NCBI GenBank assembly: GCA_013823505.1
Contig: PNMH01000041.1
Coordinates: forward strand, 1-34,260
Direction: 5' to 3'
Source: Polaromonas sp.
Lineage (GTDB): Bacteria; Pseudomonadota; Gammaproteobacteria; Burkholderiales; Burkholderiaceae
Length of the DNA: 34,260 bases
In this document: positions 16,527 to 24,955 of the stretch, one piece after another
Layout: each line of letters begins with the position of its first letter
Numbering within the stretch: position 1 is the first letter of the stretch
Position numbers and translations under genes: made by a program
Notes under the pieces: generated by a model
The model's database searches: none
Seen by the model: the letters and a program-made list of their open reading frames with translations, nothing else
Told to the model about the DNA's origin: nothing

Positions 16527-16628
16527 GGTCATCGGCGGCCATGGGGCACGGCGCAGCGAAATAAAGGGGGAGGGGCCGCAGGCCCCGGAGGACATTCGCG
16601 GAGCCGTGCCCCATGGCCGCCGATGACC
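16527..16628 (-). repeat. Palindromic element copy 2 (26-bp perfect arms around a 50-nt core)
   Basis: The left arm is 16527-16552 and the right arm 16603-16628, perfect reverse complements over 26 bases (containing GGCGGCCATGGGGCACGG). The core, 16553-16602, is also exactly 50 nt and, read on the minus strand, starts TCCGCG, centres on GGGGCCTGCGGCCCC and ends CGCTGC, like copy 1. It ends 33 bp downstream of the deaminase stop, so on the minus strand it sits just after that operon and could act as a strong stem-loop at the 3' end of its mRNA. Confidence 0.93.
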
Positions 16629-16661
16629 GGACCAACCGGAGAAAACCACCCGGCAAAACAA

Positions 16662-17138
16662 CTAACGGGAAGACCAGAACCCGCGATGGGGCTCCAACAT
16701 CTCAGTCTCCAAGGCAGCCACAGGCCCGACAACCTCAACAGCCTTCTGACCCCGAGCCAACACCTCGCGGCAAGGCAACGACAACGTGGGGTTTTCTTCA
16801 TGGCTGCCGGTGAGGGTGAGCAGGGCCTCTTCACTCGCCCCGTACACCACCCGCCCGATGTTGGCCCAGTAAATCGTGCCCGTGCACATCGCACACGGCT
16901 CGAAGGTGGTGACCAGCGTGCAACGCGCCAGGTACTCGCCCGGCCAGTTGTCGGCCGCTGTGCGCGCCAGCGTGGACTCGGCGTGGTTCACCGTGTCGAT
17001 GTTGCCCTGCTCGGCCAGCACCGTCTCGTCGTCGGGGGCCACCAGCAAGGCACCAAAGGGGTGGCGTCCCATGCTGGCCGCACGTTGCGCCACGTCGTTC
17101 GCCCGGCGCAGGTGCCTCGCAATCTGGTCCGCGTTCAT
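16662..17138 (-). CDS. Cytidine-deaminase-fold nucleobase deaminase (guanine deaminase-like)
   Basis: 158 aa from ATG 17138, overlapping the permease stop as ATGA. The zinc-dependent deaminase motifs are intact: VNHAES (His ligand and proton-shuttling Glu) and FEPCAMCTG (two Cys ligands). The following GTIYWANIGRVVYGAS recalls the GAIYWARPKAVFYA segment of Bacillus GuaD, which is also about 156 aa. HPFGALLVAPD is the usual N-terminal strand. The family removes an exocyclic amino group from guanine, cytosine, ammeline or adenosine in tRNA. The C-terminus lacks the basic tail of TadA, and the gene is the last of an ABC transporter operon, so a free nucleobase or similar amino-heterocycle is the likely substrate, giving ammonia. 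The exact substrate cannot be read from the sequence. Confidence 0.85.
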   Translation of the reverse strand: MNADQIARHLRRANDVAQRAASMGRHPFGALLVAPDDETVLAEQGNIDTVNHAESTLARTAADNWPGEYLARCTLVTTFEPCAMCTGTIYWANIGRVVYGASEEALLTLTGSHEENPTLSLPCREVLARGQKAVEVVGPVAALETEMLEPHRGFWSSR

Positions 17139-17908
17139 CCGTTCTGGCTGCCGCGATGCGCCCAACCCGTGGTGTGCTTCTCGATCCAGCTGAACAGCTC
17201 GTACATCACCATCGCCATCGCACCCACCACCAGCAGACCGCTGAACGCCAGACCCATCTGCATCGACGAACCGGCAGAAATCAACAGGTAGCCAATGCCT
17301 TCGTTCGAGGCCGTCATCTCCGACACGGTGGTGCCCACAAACGCCAGCGTGATCGCGACCTTGAGCGAGCCAAAGAAGTAGGGCATGGAGCGCGGCAGGC
17401 CGACCTTGGTCAACACGTCCCAGCGCTTGGCGCCCAGCACGCGCAACACGTCTTCCAGCTCGGGCTCCAGCGTGGCGAGACCCGTGGCGATGTTCACCAT
17501 GATGGGGAAGAAGCTGATGAGGAAGGCCGTGAGGATGGCCGGGCCCACGCCGATGCCGAACCACACCACCAGGATCGGCACGAAGGCCGCCTTGGGCAGG
17601 GCGTTGAAGGCCGTCATGAGCGGGTAGACCGCCGCATAGGCCAGGCGCGAACTGCCGATGAGAAAGCCCAGCAACACGCCCACCACGATGGCAATACCGA
17701 AGCCCGCCATGGTCACCCAGTAGGTGCGCCACGCGTGGCCGAGGATGGTGGTCTTGTGCTCCACGGTCTGTTCCCAGATGCGCGAGGGGCTGGGGAAGAT
17801 GAATTCGGAGACGCCGAAGCCGCTGGTGATCACTTCCCAGATGACGATGATGGCCAGCAGCAGCAAAAACGGCGACCAGCGCTCCATCTGTTTTTTGTTC
17901 AAGCTCAT
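17135..17908 (-). CDS. NitT/TauT-family ABC transporter permease
   Basis: 257 aa from the ATG at 17908 (MSLNKKQMERWSPFLLLLAI). An upstream in-frame ATG at 17962 would run into the ATPase gene and adds an unlikely leader. It has about six transmembrane helices, starting with WSPFLLLLAIIVIWEVI, and the EAA-type cytoplasmic loop that contacts the ATPase (EDVLRVLGAKRWDVLTKVGL). It belongs to the SsuC/TauC/ThiX-type importers. The spacing to the ATPase gene is 13 bp, and the 3' end overlaps the deaminase by 4 bp, so transport and deamination are probably translationally coupled. Confidence 0.93.
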   Translation of the reverse strand: MSLNKKQMERWSPFLLLLAIIVIWEVITSGFGVSEFIFPSPSRIWEQTVEHKTTILGHAWRTYWVTMAGFGIAIVVGVLLGFLIGSSRLAYAAVYPLMTAFNALPKAAFVPILVVWFGIGVGPAILTAFLISFFPIMVNIATGLATLEPELEDVLRVLGAKRWDVLTKVGLPRSMPYFFGSLKVAITLAFVGTTVSEMTASNEGIGYLLISAGSSMQMGLAFSGLLVVGAMAMVMYELFSWIEKHTTGWAHRGSQNG

Positions 17909-17921
17909 GGTGTGGGTCCGT

Positions 17922-18755
17922 TCACTGGTTGACGGGGGTGCGCATGGCACCGATGTGGCCACGCAGTTCGAGCACGATGTCGGAGAACTCCTTGGTGTAG
18001 GTCACCTCCAGGTCGCGGGTGCGCGGAATCGGAATCTCGCGCTGCACCACGAAGCGGCCCGGGCTCTTGCTCATGCAGTACACGGTGTCGGCCAGGAACA
18101 CCGACTCGCGCAGGTCGTGCGTGACGAGGATGACGTTGAAGCGCTGCGCCTCCCACAGGTCGCGCAGCGTGCACCAGAGCTCTTCGCGGGTGAAGGCGTC
18201 GAGCGCGCCGAAGGGCTCGTCGAGCAGCAGCATCTTGGGTTCGTGGATCAGCGCGCGGCAGATGCTGGCGCGCTGCTGCATGCCGCCCGAGAGCTCCCAG
18301 GGAAACTTCTTTTCCATGCCGCCCAGGCCCACGCTGGCCAGCAGGCGGCCGGCGCGTTCCACGTATTCCTTGCGCCGGTCCTTGAACTGGCTGCGGTAGG
18401 GCTCCACGATTTCGAGCGGCAACAGCACGTTGTCCAGCGTGGTGCGCCAGGGCAGCAACGAAGGCGCCTGAAACGCCATGCCCGAGATCTTCAGCGGGCC
18501 GGTGACCGGCTGGCCGTCGATGCGGATCTTGCCCATGCTGGGCATCTTCAACCCGGTGGTGAGCTTCATGAAGGTCGACTTGCCGCAACCGGACGGGCCG
18601 ACGATGGCGATGAACTCGCCGCGCCTGACCTTGAGGTTGATGTCCTCCACCGCAAAGAGGTTCTTGGCCAGCAGGTCGTCGTTGTAGGCCAGCCAGACCT
18701 GGTCGAAATCGACGAAAGGCTTGTCGCTGGCATCGGTGGTCGGGGCGGTTTGCAT
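17922..18755 (-). CDS. NitT/TauT-family ABC transporter ATP-binding protein
   Basis: 277 aa. The motifs are a Walker A GPSGCGKSTFM, a Q-loop FQAPSLLPWRT, the signature LSGGMQQRASICRAL, Walker B MLLLDEPFGALD and the H-loop VTHDLRES. It couples ATP hydrolysis to import by the adjacent permease and receptor. The PFGALDAFTREELW stretch is typical of the SsuB/TauB group. It starts at ATG 18755, 68 bp after the receptor stop, and is the second gene of the operon receptor-ATPase-permease-deaminase. Confidence 0.95.
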   Translation of the reverse strand: MQTAPTTDASDKPFVDFDQVWLAYNDDLLAKNLFAVEDINLKVRRGEFIAIVGPSGCGKSTFMKLTTGLKMPSMGKIRIDGQPVTGPLKISGMAFQAPSLLPWRTTLDNVLLPLEIVEPYRSQFKDRRKEYVERAGRLLASVGLGGMEKKFPWELSGGMQQRASICRALIHEPKMLLLDEPFGALDAFTREELWCTLRDLWEAQRFNVILVTHDLRESVFLADTVYCMSKSPGRFVVQREIPIPRTRDLEVTYTKEFSDIVLELRGHIGAMRTPVNQ

Positions 18756-18823
18756 GAAAAATTCCTGAAAAAAAGGCCAGCCGCCGGAGGGGGCTGGCCT
18801 GGGCCAGAGGTGCCGGGCCGGCC

Positions 18824-19855
18824 TTACTTCTTCGCGGGTGGCAACACGTTGAGATCGGCAGCGGCCGGCATCATGGAGCCGTTCCAGATGGTGGTCGGGT
18901 CGATGCGGGTTTTGGTGGCGTAGGAGTCCGAAACCTGCGAGGCCATCAGCGAGAGTCGGCCGGGATTGATCATGCCGAAGCCTTCCTTGCGCGCATCGGG
19001 GCTGGCCACGACCGAGTCGATCGCGAGTTGCAGACGGCGGGTTTCCAGCGGCACGTTGATGATGCCGTCGCGCGCCTTCACGGTCTCGATGCTGGCGGCC
19101 GGGTTGGCCATGACTTCCTTGGCGCCCTTGGCAAACGCCGTCAGGAAGGCTTTCACCGCCGCCGGGTTCTCCTTGATCATCTTGGGGCTGGCGATGATGG
19201 CGTTGCCATAGAGCTTCACCCCGTAATCGGCGTAGGGGAGGATGACCACGTCTTCGGCTTTCACGCCACGCGCTTCCAGGTTGAGCAGCGAGGTGAACGA
19301 GAAGCCGGTGATGGCGTCGATGTCGCCGCGCACCAGCATGGTTTCACGCAGCGGTGGGTCCATCGAGGTCCAGGCCACGTTGGTCACGTTGTTGGCCTTC
19401 TGGAAGATCGGGAAGCCCTTGCGACCCGCGTCAAACACCGGAGCGCCGAGCTTCTTGCCGCTCAGGTCGGCGGGTTTGGCGATGCCGCTCTTCTTGAGCG
19501 CGAGCACCGCGGCCGGCGTGTTGTTGTAGACCATCATCACGGCCACCGGCTTGTTGGGCGCATCCGGGTTGTTGGCGTGGAACTCCATGAGCGCGGCCAT
19601 GTCGGCAAAGCCCATGTCGTAAGTGCCCGAGGCCACGCGCGTCACCGTGCCGCCCGAGCCGTTGCCCGAGTCGATCGTCACGTCCAGGCCGGCGGCTTTG
19701 AAGTAGCCCTTGGCAGCGGGCTGCAGGAACAGGGCGGCCGGGCCTTCGAAGCGCCAGTCGAGCTGGAACTTGATGGCGGTCTGCGCCTGGGCAGTACCCA
19801 TGGCGGCCAGGATGGCCAGTGCGGCGGCGGTCTGGATGAAGTGGCGTTTGTTCAT
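18824..19855 (-). CDS. NMT1/THI5-like ABC transporter substrate-binding protein
   Basis: 343 aa from ATG 19855, chosen for the ribosome site AGGAGAACCC directly ahead; a longer in-frame start at 19927 would include non-signal sequence. The signal peptide RHFIQTAAALAILAAMGTAQ is followed by the mature start TAIKFQLDWRFEGPAALFLQ, the THI5-like 'LDWxxxGPxAxxxxA' segment, then AAGLDVTIDSGNGSGGTVTR and LSGKKLGAPVFDAGRKGFPI. Such receptors bind pyrimidine-like molecules, sulfonates, nitrate or other small nitrogen/sulfur compounds. First gene of the transporter-deaminase operon. The sigma54-type promoter and NtrC-like sites upstream point to use as a nitrogen source. Confidence 0.93.
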   Translation of the reverse strand: MNKRHFIQTAAALAILAAMGTAQAQTAIKFQLDWRFEGPAALFLQPAAKGYFKAAGLDVTIDSGNGSGGTVTRVASGTYDMGFADMAALMEFHANNPDAPNKPVAVMMVYNNTPAAVLALKKSGIAKPADLSGKKLGAPVFDAGRKGFPIFQKANNVTNVAWTSMDPPLRETMLVRGDIDAITGFSFTSLLNLEARGVKAEDVVILPYADYGVKLYGNAIIASPKMIKENPAAVKAFLTAFAKGAKEVMANPAASIETVKARDGIINVPLETRRLQLAIDSVVASPDARKEGFGMINPGRLSLMASQVSDSYATKTRIDPTTIWNGSMMPAAADLNVLPPAKK

Positions 19856-19923
19856 GGGTTCTCCTGTGGTGTGGTGGGTTGCCAGGGTTCTTGGGGGCAG
19901 CGCCCAGGCATGTTTCTGCATCA

Positions 19924-19938
19924 GCAATAAGGGTGCCA
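19924..19938 (-). promoter_or_regulatory. Sigma54 (RpoN) promoter of the transporter-deaminase operon
   Basis: On the minus strand the sequence is TGGCAC, five bases (CCTTA), then TTGC followed by T. This matches the -24/-12 consensus TGGCAC-N5-TTGCW at every fixed position, with C before TGGCAC also as preferred. It is 68 bp upstream of the receptor's ATG. The expected start of transcription is near 19911, giving a leader of roughly 55 nt that contains the AGGAGA ribosome site. Confidence 0.85.
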
Positions 19939-19990
19939 GCGGTGCTTACCCTTGGAAACAGTCGCCGGCGTGCACTTTGAACACAGAATG

Positions 19991-19998
19991 TGTATACA
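19991..19998. promoter_or_regulatory. Possible GntR-type operator (TGTATACA palindrome)
   Basis: An 8-bp perfect palindrome TGTATACA, in the context GTGTATACAG, lies 53 bp upstream of the sigma54 -24 element. GntR/FCD regulators of catabolic genes often use TnGTATACnA cores. No GntR gene is in the window, and an 8-bp palindrome can occur by chance, so this is tentative. Confidence 0.35.
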
Positions 19999-20050
19999 GA
20001 TTGTGATTTCCCGGCATGCCCGTGTCCATCTCGCTAACCCTGAATGGTGC

Positions 20051-20080
20051 GCACCAGGTTGGGGCGCACCAGGGTGGGGC
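20051..20080 (-). promoter_or_regulatory. Two tandem NtrC-like enhancer sites
   Basis: Two abutting 15-bp units, GCACCAGGTTGGGGC (20051-20065) and GCACCAGGGTGGGGC (20066-20080), each match the NtrC site GCACC-N5-GGTGC at 9 of 10 fixed positions. A further GGTGC abuts the first unit at 20046-20050. They lie about 113-142 bp upstream of the -24 element, the normal distance for NtrC enhancers acting by looping on a sigma54 promoter. The 15-bp period also makes this a short tandem repeat. Confidence 0.65.
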
Positions 20081-20098
20081 GATTCTGCCCGGGGGGTG

Positions 20099-20968
20099 TC
20101 AGCGCCCGGGTCGCCAGCGGGGCCAGAGAACGATCACAGCCAGACCCAGGAGCACCAAGGCGGCAGCGCCCAGTTTCCAGCCCGGCAGCGTTTCGCCCAG
20201 CGACAGGGCCGACGCGCCCATGCCGAACACCGGAATCAACAAGGCCAGCGGTGTCACCGTGGCCGCCGGGTGGCGCGCCAGCAGCCAGTTCCACACGCCA
20301 TAGCCAAACAGGGTGTTGCCCACCGCTTGCCAAAGCACGCTCGCCCACACCAGGCCGCTGGCCTCTTCAACCGCGCTGCGCATGAGCTGTGGTCCTTCCA
20401 TGAACCACGACAGTGCGAACAGTGGCGGCACCGCAAAAAGGCTGCTCCACACCATGAAGTGCAGCATGTTCACCGGCCCGAGTGACTTCACCACCAGATT
20501 GGCCAGCGACCAGAAAAACGCCGCACAGAGCACCATGCCGATGCCGGCCAGCGTCACCGTGGCGTCGAGGTTGGCCGCGATCACGCCGAGGCCACAGAGC
20601 GCGAGCAACAGCCCGGCGACCTGGAAGCCGCGCACGCGCTCGCCCATGAGCCAGAGCGACAAGCCGATGGTGAAAAACACCTGCAACTGCACCACCAGTG
20701 AGGCCAGCCCCGGGGAGATGCTGCTGCGCATGGCCAGGAACAGCAGCCCGAACTGACCCACACCCAGCAGCACGCCAAAGGCCGCGAGCTTGCGCCAAGG
20801 TGCGGTGGGCCGGGGGATGAACAGCAGCCAGGGCAGGGCGGAGAGCGCGAAGCGCAGCGTGGCAAACAGGAAGGGTGGCAGACCGTCCAGGCCCCAACGA
20901 ATCACCACGAAATTGGTGCCCCAGACGAAAACCACCGAGAGGGCGAGCAGGAGGTGGGTGGTGGGCAA
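20099..20968 (-). CDS. eamA: EamA/DMT-family inner-membrane exporter
   Basis: 289 aa with about ten transmembrane helices in two EamA halves. The opening LLLALSVVFVWGTNFVVIRW and the LPPFLFATLRF stretch align well with E. coli EamA (YdeD), an O-acetylserine/cysteine exporter, as do SPGLASLVVQLQVFFTIGLS, the GYGVWNWLLARHP segment and LALLIPVFGMGASALSLGE. The start codon is a TTG at 20968, chosen because it gives the usual N-terminal length before helix 1; no good ribosome site is visible. The substrate in this organism is unknown. It lies upstream of and on the same strand as the sigma54-driven operon, but with its own 3' end ahead of the NtrC-like sites. Confidence 0.82.
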   Translation of the reverse strand: MPTTHLLLALSVVFVWGTNFVVIRWGLDGLPPFLFATLRFALSALPWLLFIPRPTAPWRKLAAFGVLLGVGQFGLLFLAMRSSISPGLASLVVQLQVFFTIGLSLWLMGERVRGFQVAGLLLALCGLGVIAANLDATVTLAGIGMVLCAAFFWSLANLVVKSLGPVNMLHFMVWSSLFAVPPLFALSWFMEGPQLMRSAVEEASGLVWASVLWQAVGNTLFGYGVWNWLLARHPAATVTPLALLIPVFGMGASALSLGETLPGWKLGAAALVLLGLAVIVLWPRWRPGR

Positions 20969-21065
20969 GGCGCGGTCCGGGGTGGAGGGTGGGGCGCCAG
21001 TGTAGCCACGAGCACCCCGGCCAGCGCGGGCCGCGCAGTCCGTCAGGCGACAGCGCGGGCGGGCC

Positions 21066-22923
<1,858 letters not shown>

Positions 22924-22927
<4 letters not shown>

Positions 22928-23715
22928 GCCGAAACTCCGTGGCTGTGTGCGTGGGTGCTGGCCGGCGCGCACAGGGGCGCGTCGTCGTCAAACGGCTCCT
23001 GCATGCGCAGCGCGCGTTGCCAGTGGGCGGGCGTCAACACCTCGGCCGTGGCACCCCAGGCCACCGGCTCGCGCGCCAGCAGCAGTGTCTGGGGGAAGTG
23101 CGCACGCACCTGCGACAGATCGTGCAGCACCGCCACCACGGTTTTGCCCTGCGCGTGCCAGCGGTGCAGCAGGGCCAGCAGGTCGTCGGTGGTGCGCTGG
23201 TCCACCGCGGCGAAGGGTTCGTCGAGCAGCACCACGGGCGCGTCCTGCAGGATCAGGCGCGCAAACAGGGCGCGCTGCATCTGGCCGCCTGAGAGCGTGT
23301 CGATGCTGCGCTTCTCGAAGCCCAGCAGACCCACGGCGTCCAACGCACGGTGGCAGGCCGCGTGGTGCGCCGGCTTGAACCGTCCCAAGGCACCGACCTC
23401 GTGCCACAGACCGAGCATCACCAGTTCCTGCACCGAGATGGGAAAGCTGCGGTCAACGCCGCTGTGTTGCGGCAGCCAGGCCACGCGGTGGTGTTCGAGG
23501 CCCTCCACCCAGCCCTCGATGGGCCGCAACTGGCCAGCCAGTGCCTTGACGAGTGTGGACTTGCCGGCGCCGTTGGGGCCCACCACCGCCACGAGCGAAC
23601 CCGGGTCGATGGTGATGGACAGGTGGTGCACGGCCGGGTGTTGCTCGTAGCCCAGCGTGAGGTTGCGCAGCGCGATGGCCGGGGGACTGCTGGCGGCGTC
23701 GAGGTGGGCTTGCAC
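22924..23715 (-). CDS. znuC: Zinc ABC transporter ATP-binding protein ZnuC
   Basis: 263 aa from the GTG at 23715, which has AAGGA five bases upstream. A TTG further out (23748) falls inside an inverted-repeat operator and is not a sensible start. The motifs are Walker A GPNGAGKSTLVKAL, Q-loop WLPQHSGVD, signature LSGGQMQRALFARL, Walker B PVVLLDEPFAAVD and H-loop VLHDLSQV. The C-terminus is unusual in ending with a small His-rich tail (STHAHSHG), which could bind zinc. First gene of the importer operon and divergent from zur. Confidence 0.94.
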
Positions 23716-23739
23716 GAGGTTCCTTGGGGCGGCGATAAT

Positions 23740-23784
23740 GCAACTCAATTGCGGTAGCAGGCATCATAACGCAACCAGGTTGCG
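23740..23784. promoter_or_regulatory. Divergent zinc-regulator (Zur) operator region, two inverted repeats
   Basis: Two related dyads lie in the 89-bp gap between znuC and zur. The right one (23770-23784) is perfect: CGCAACC, one base, GGTTGCG, flanked by TAA and ATA. The left one (23740-23752) is GCAACTCAATTGC, with the same GCAA/TTGC ends. Their centres are 31 bp apart, about three helical turns, so bound dimers would lie on the same face. The position between the two divergent operons fits Zur repression of both in zinc-replete cells. The sequence differs from the gammaproteobacterial Zur box, so the assignment is by position and symmetry. Confidence 0.7.
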
Positions 23785-23804
23785 ATAAAGCGGAGACGTG
23801 TCCC

Positions 23805-24302
23805 TTGAACCCACGCACACCCAAAGAACCCCTGGGCGTTCCGCCCGAAATCCAGTCCCGCCTGGAGAAGGCTGGGCTGCGCCGCACGCTCGCCACCCGC
23901 GCCGTGCTCGGCCTGTTCCTGGCCCGCCCGCCCGGCGGCCTCACCCACGCGCAGGCGCTGGCCTCGCTGACCGCGCGCGGCCTGGACATCAACCGCGTCA
24001 CGCTCTACCGCCTGCTGGACCGCCTGGCCGCCTGCGGCGTGCTGCAGCGCCTGGCCGACGACGCGCGCACCTGGCACTTCAGCCTGGCGTTGCCAGCGCC
24101 GGACGGAGGGGACCAGGGGGCGCTGCCGCGTTTCGAGTGCGACGCGTGCCACCGGCAGTTCCAGGTCACCGATGCCAGCGAGCCGACTCGCGCCGTGACC
24201 CACGACCTGTTTGCGGCGCTGGCGCGTCTCGGCCACCAGGGCAACCGGGTGGACGTGTCGATCCACGGCACTTGCGCCGGATGCGCGGAGCCGGACGCAT
24301 GA
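23805..24302 (+). CDS. zur: Zinc uptake regulator Zur (Fur family)
   Basis: 165 aa from the TTG at 23805, with GGAG at 23792-23795. The winged helix has the Fur family pattern: KAGLRRTLATRAVLGLFLAR, HAQALASLTARGLDINRVTL and the recognition helix NRVTLYRLLDRLAACGVLQR. The structural zinc site is formed by C-x2-C in ECDACHRQF and C-x2-C in CAGC near the end, and WHF follows the wing. Position next to znuCBA, the facing operators and the downstream metal-linked ABC genes favour Zur over Fur. It overlaps the next gene as ATGA and so heads a five-gene operon that it probably controls itself. Confidence 0.9.
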   Translation: MNPRTPKEPLGVPPEIQSRLEKAGLRRTLATRAVLGLFLARPPGGLTHAQALASLTARGLDINRVTLYRLLDRLAACGVLQRLADDARTWHFSLALPAPDGGDQGALPRFECDACHRQFQVTDASEPTRAVTHDLFAALARLGHQGNRVDVSIHGTCAGCAEPDA

Positions 24303-24955
24303 TCCAGAGCCGCGGGTTGCGGTTCGCCTACCCGGGTGCCGTGCCGCTGTGCTTTGCCGATGTGTCGGTGGCGCAGGGCGGCACGCTGCTGTTGCGTGGC
24401 CCCTCGGGCAGCGGCAAGTCGACCTGGCTCGCGTTGGCCAGTGGCCTGCTCACGCCCACGGCGGGTGAGGTGGTGGTTGGCGGGCAATCGGTGGGCGTGT
24501 TGGCCGCCGCCGCGCGCGACGCGTGGCGCGCACGGCACATCGGTTTTCTGCCACAGAAGCTGCACCTGAGCGAAGCCTTGTCGGTGGCCGACAACCTGGG
24601 GCTGGTGTTTTTTGCCGCTGGCTTGCCGGTGGACAAGGCCACGGTGGCCCATGCCCTGCGGGCTTTGAACATCGAATCGCTGGCGGCGCGCAAACCGGCA
24701 CAACTCTCGGGCGGACAGGCCCAGCGCGTGGCACTCGCCCGCGCATTGCTTCTGCGCCCAAGCGTGATCATGGCCGACGAGCCCACCGCCAGCCTGGACG
24801 ACGCTGCGTGCGCGGCTGCGTTGGACCTGCTGCGCGATTGCGCAAGCGAGCTCAAAGCCACGCTGGTGATCGCCACGCACGACGCGCGGGTAATGCAGGC
24901 GCTGCCGCAGGCCAGCGTGCTCGCGTTCGACGCCACTGCGCCGGTGGCCGCATGA
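24299..24955 (+). CDS. MacB/LolD-type ABC transporter ATP-binding protein (zinc-linked)
   Basis: 218 aa. The motifs are Walker A GPSGSGKSTWLALASGLL, Q-loop FLPQKLHLSEALSV, signature LSGGQAQRVALARAL, Walker B SVIMADEPTASLDD and H-loop ATHDARV. The small size and LSGGQxQRVALARAL pattern place it with the LolD/MacB/FtsE group, which works with FtsX-like permeases rather than classic importers. The ATG overlaps the zur stop, and the 3' end overlaps the permease as ATGA. With the genes below it corresponds to PA4064 in the Zur-controlled PA4063-PA4066 operon of P. aeruginosa. Confidence 0.92.
   Translation: MIQSRGLRFAYPGAVPLCFADVSVAQGGTLLLRGPSGSGKSTWLALASGLLTPTAGEVVVGGQSVGVLAAAARDAWRARHIGFLPQKLHLSEALSVADNLGLVFFAAGLPVDKATVAHALRALNIESLAARKPAQLSGGQAQRVALARALLLRPSVIMADEPTASLDDAACAAALDLLRDCASELKATLVIATHDARVMQALPQASVLAFDATAPVAA

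Noticed and set aside
20049..20081. Tandem 15-bp repeat considered as a CRISPR or iteron
   Set aside because: Only two units, no spacers, and the units match the NtrC half-site pattern at the right distance from a sigma54 promoter.
24299..24955. ATPase gene considered as a second ZnuC
   Set aside because: The signature, small size and FtsX-like partner place it with MacB/LolD, and a complete ZnuC is present on the other strand.
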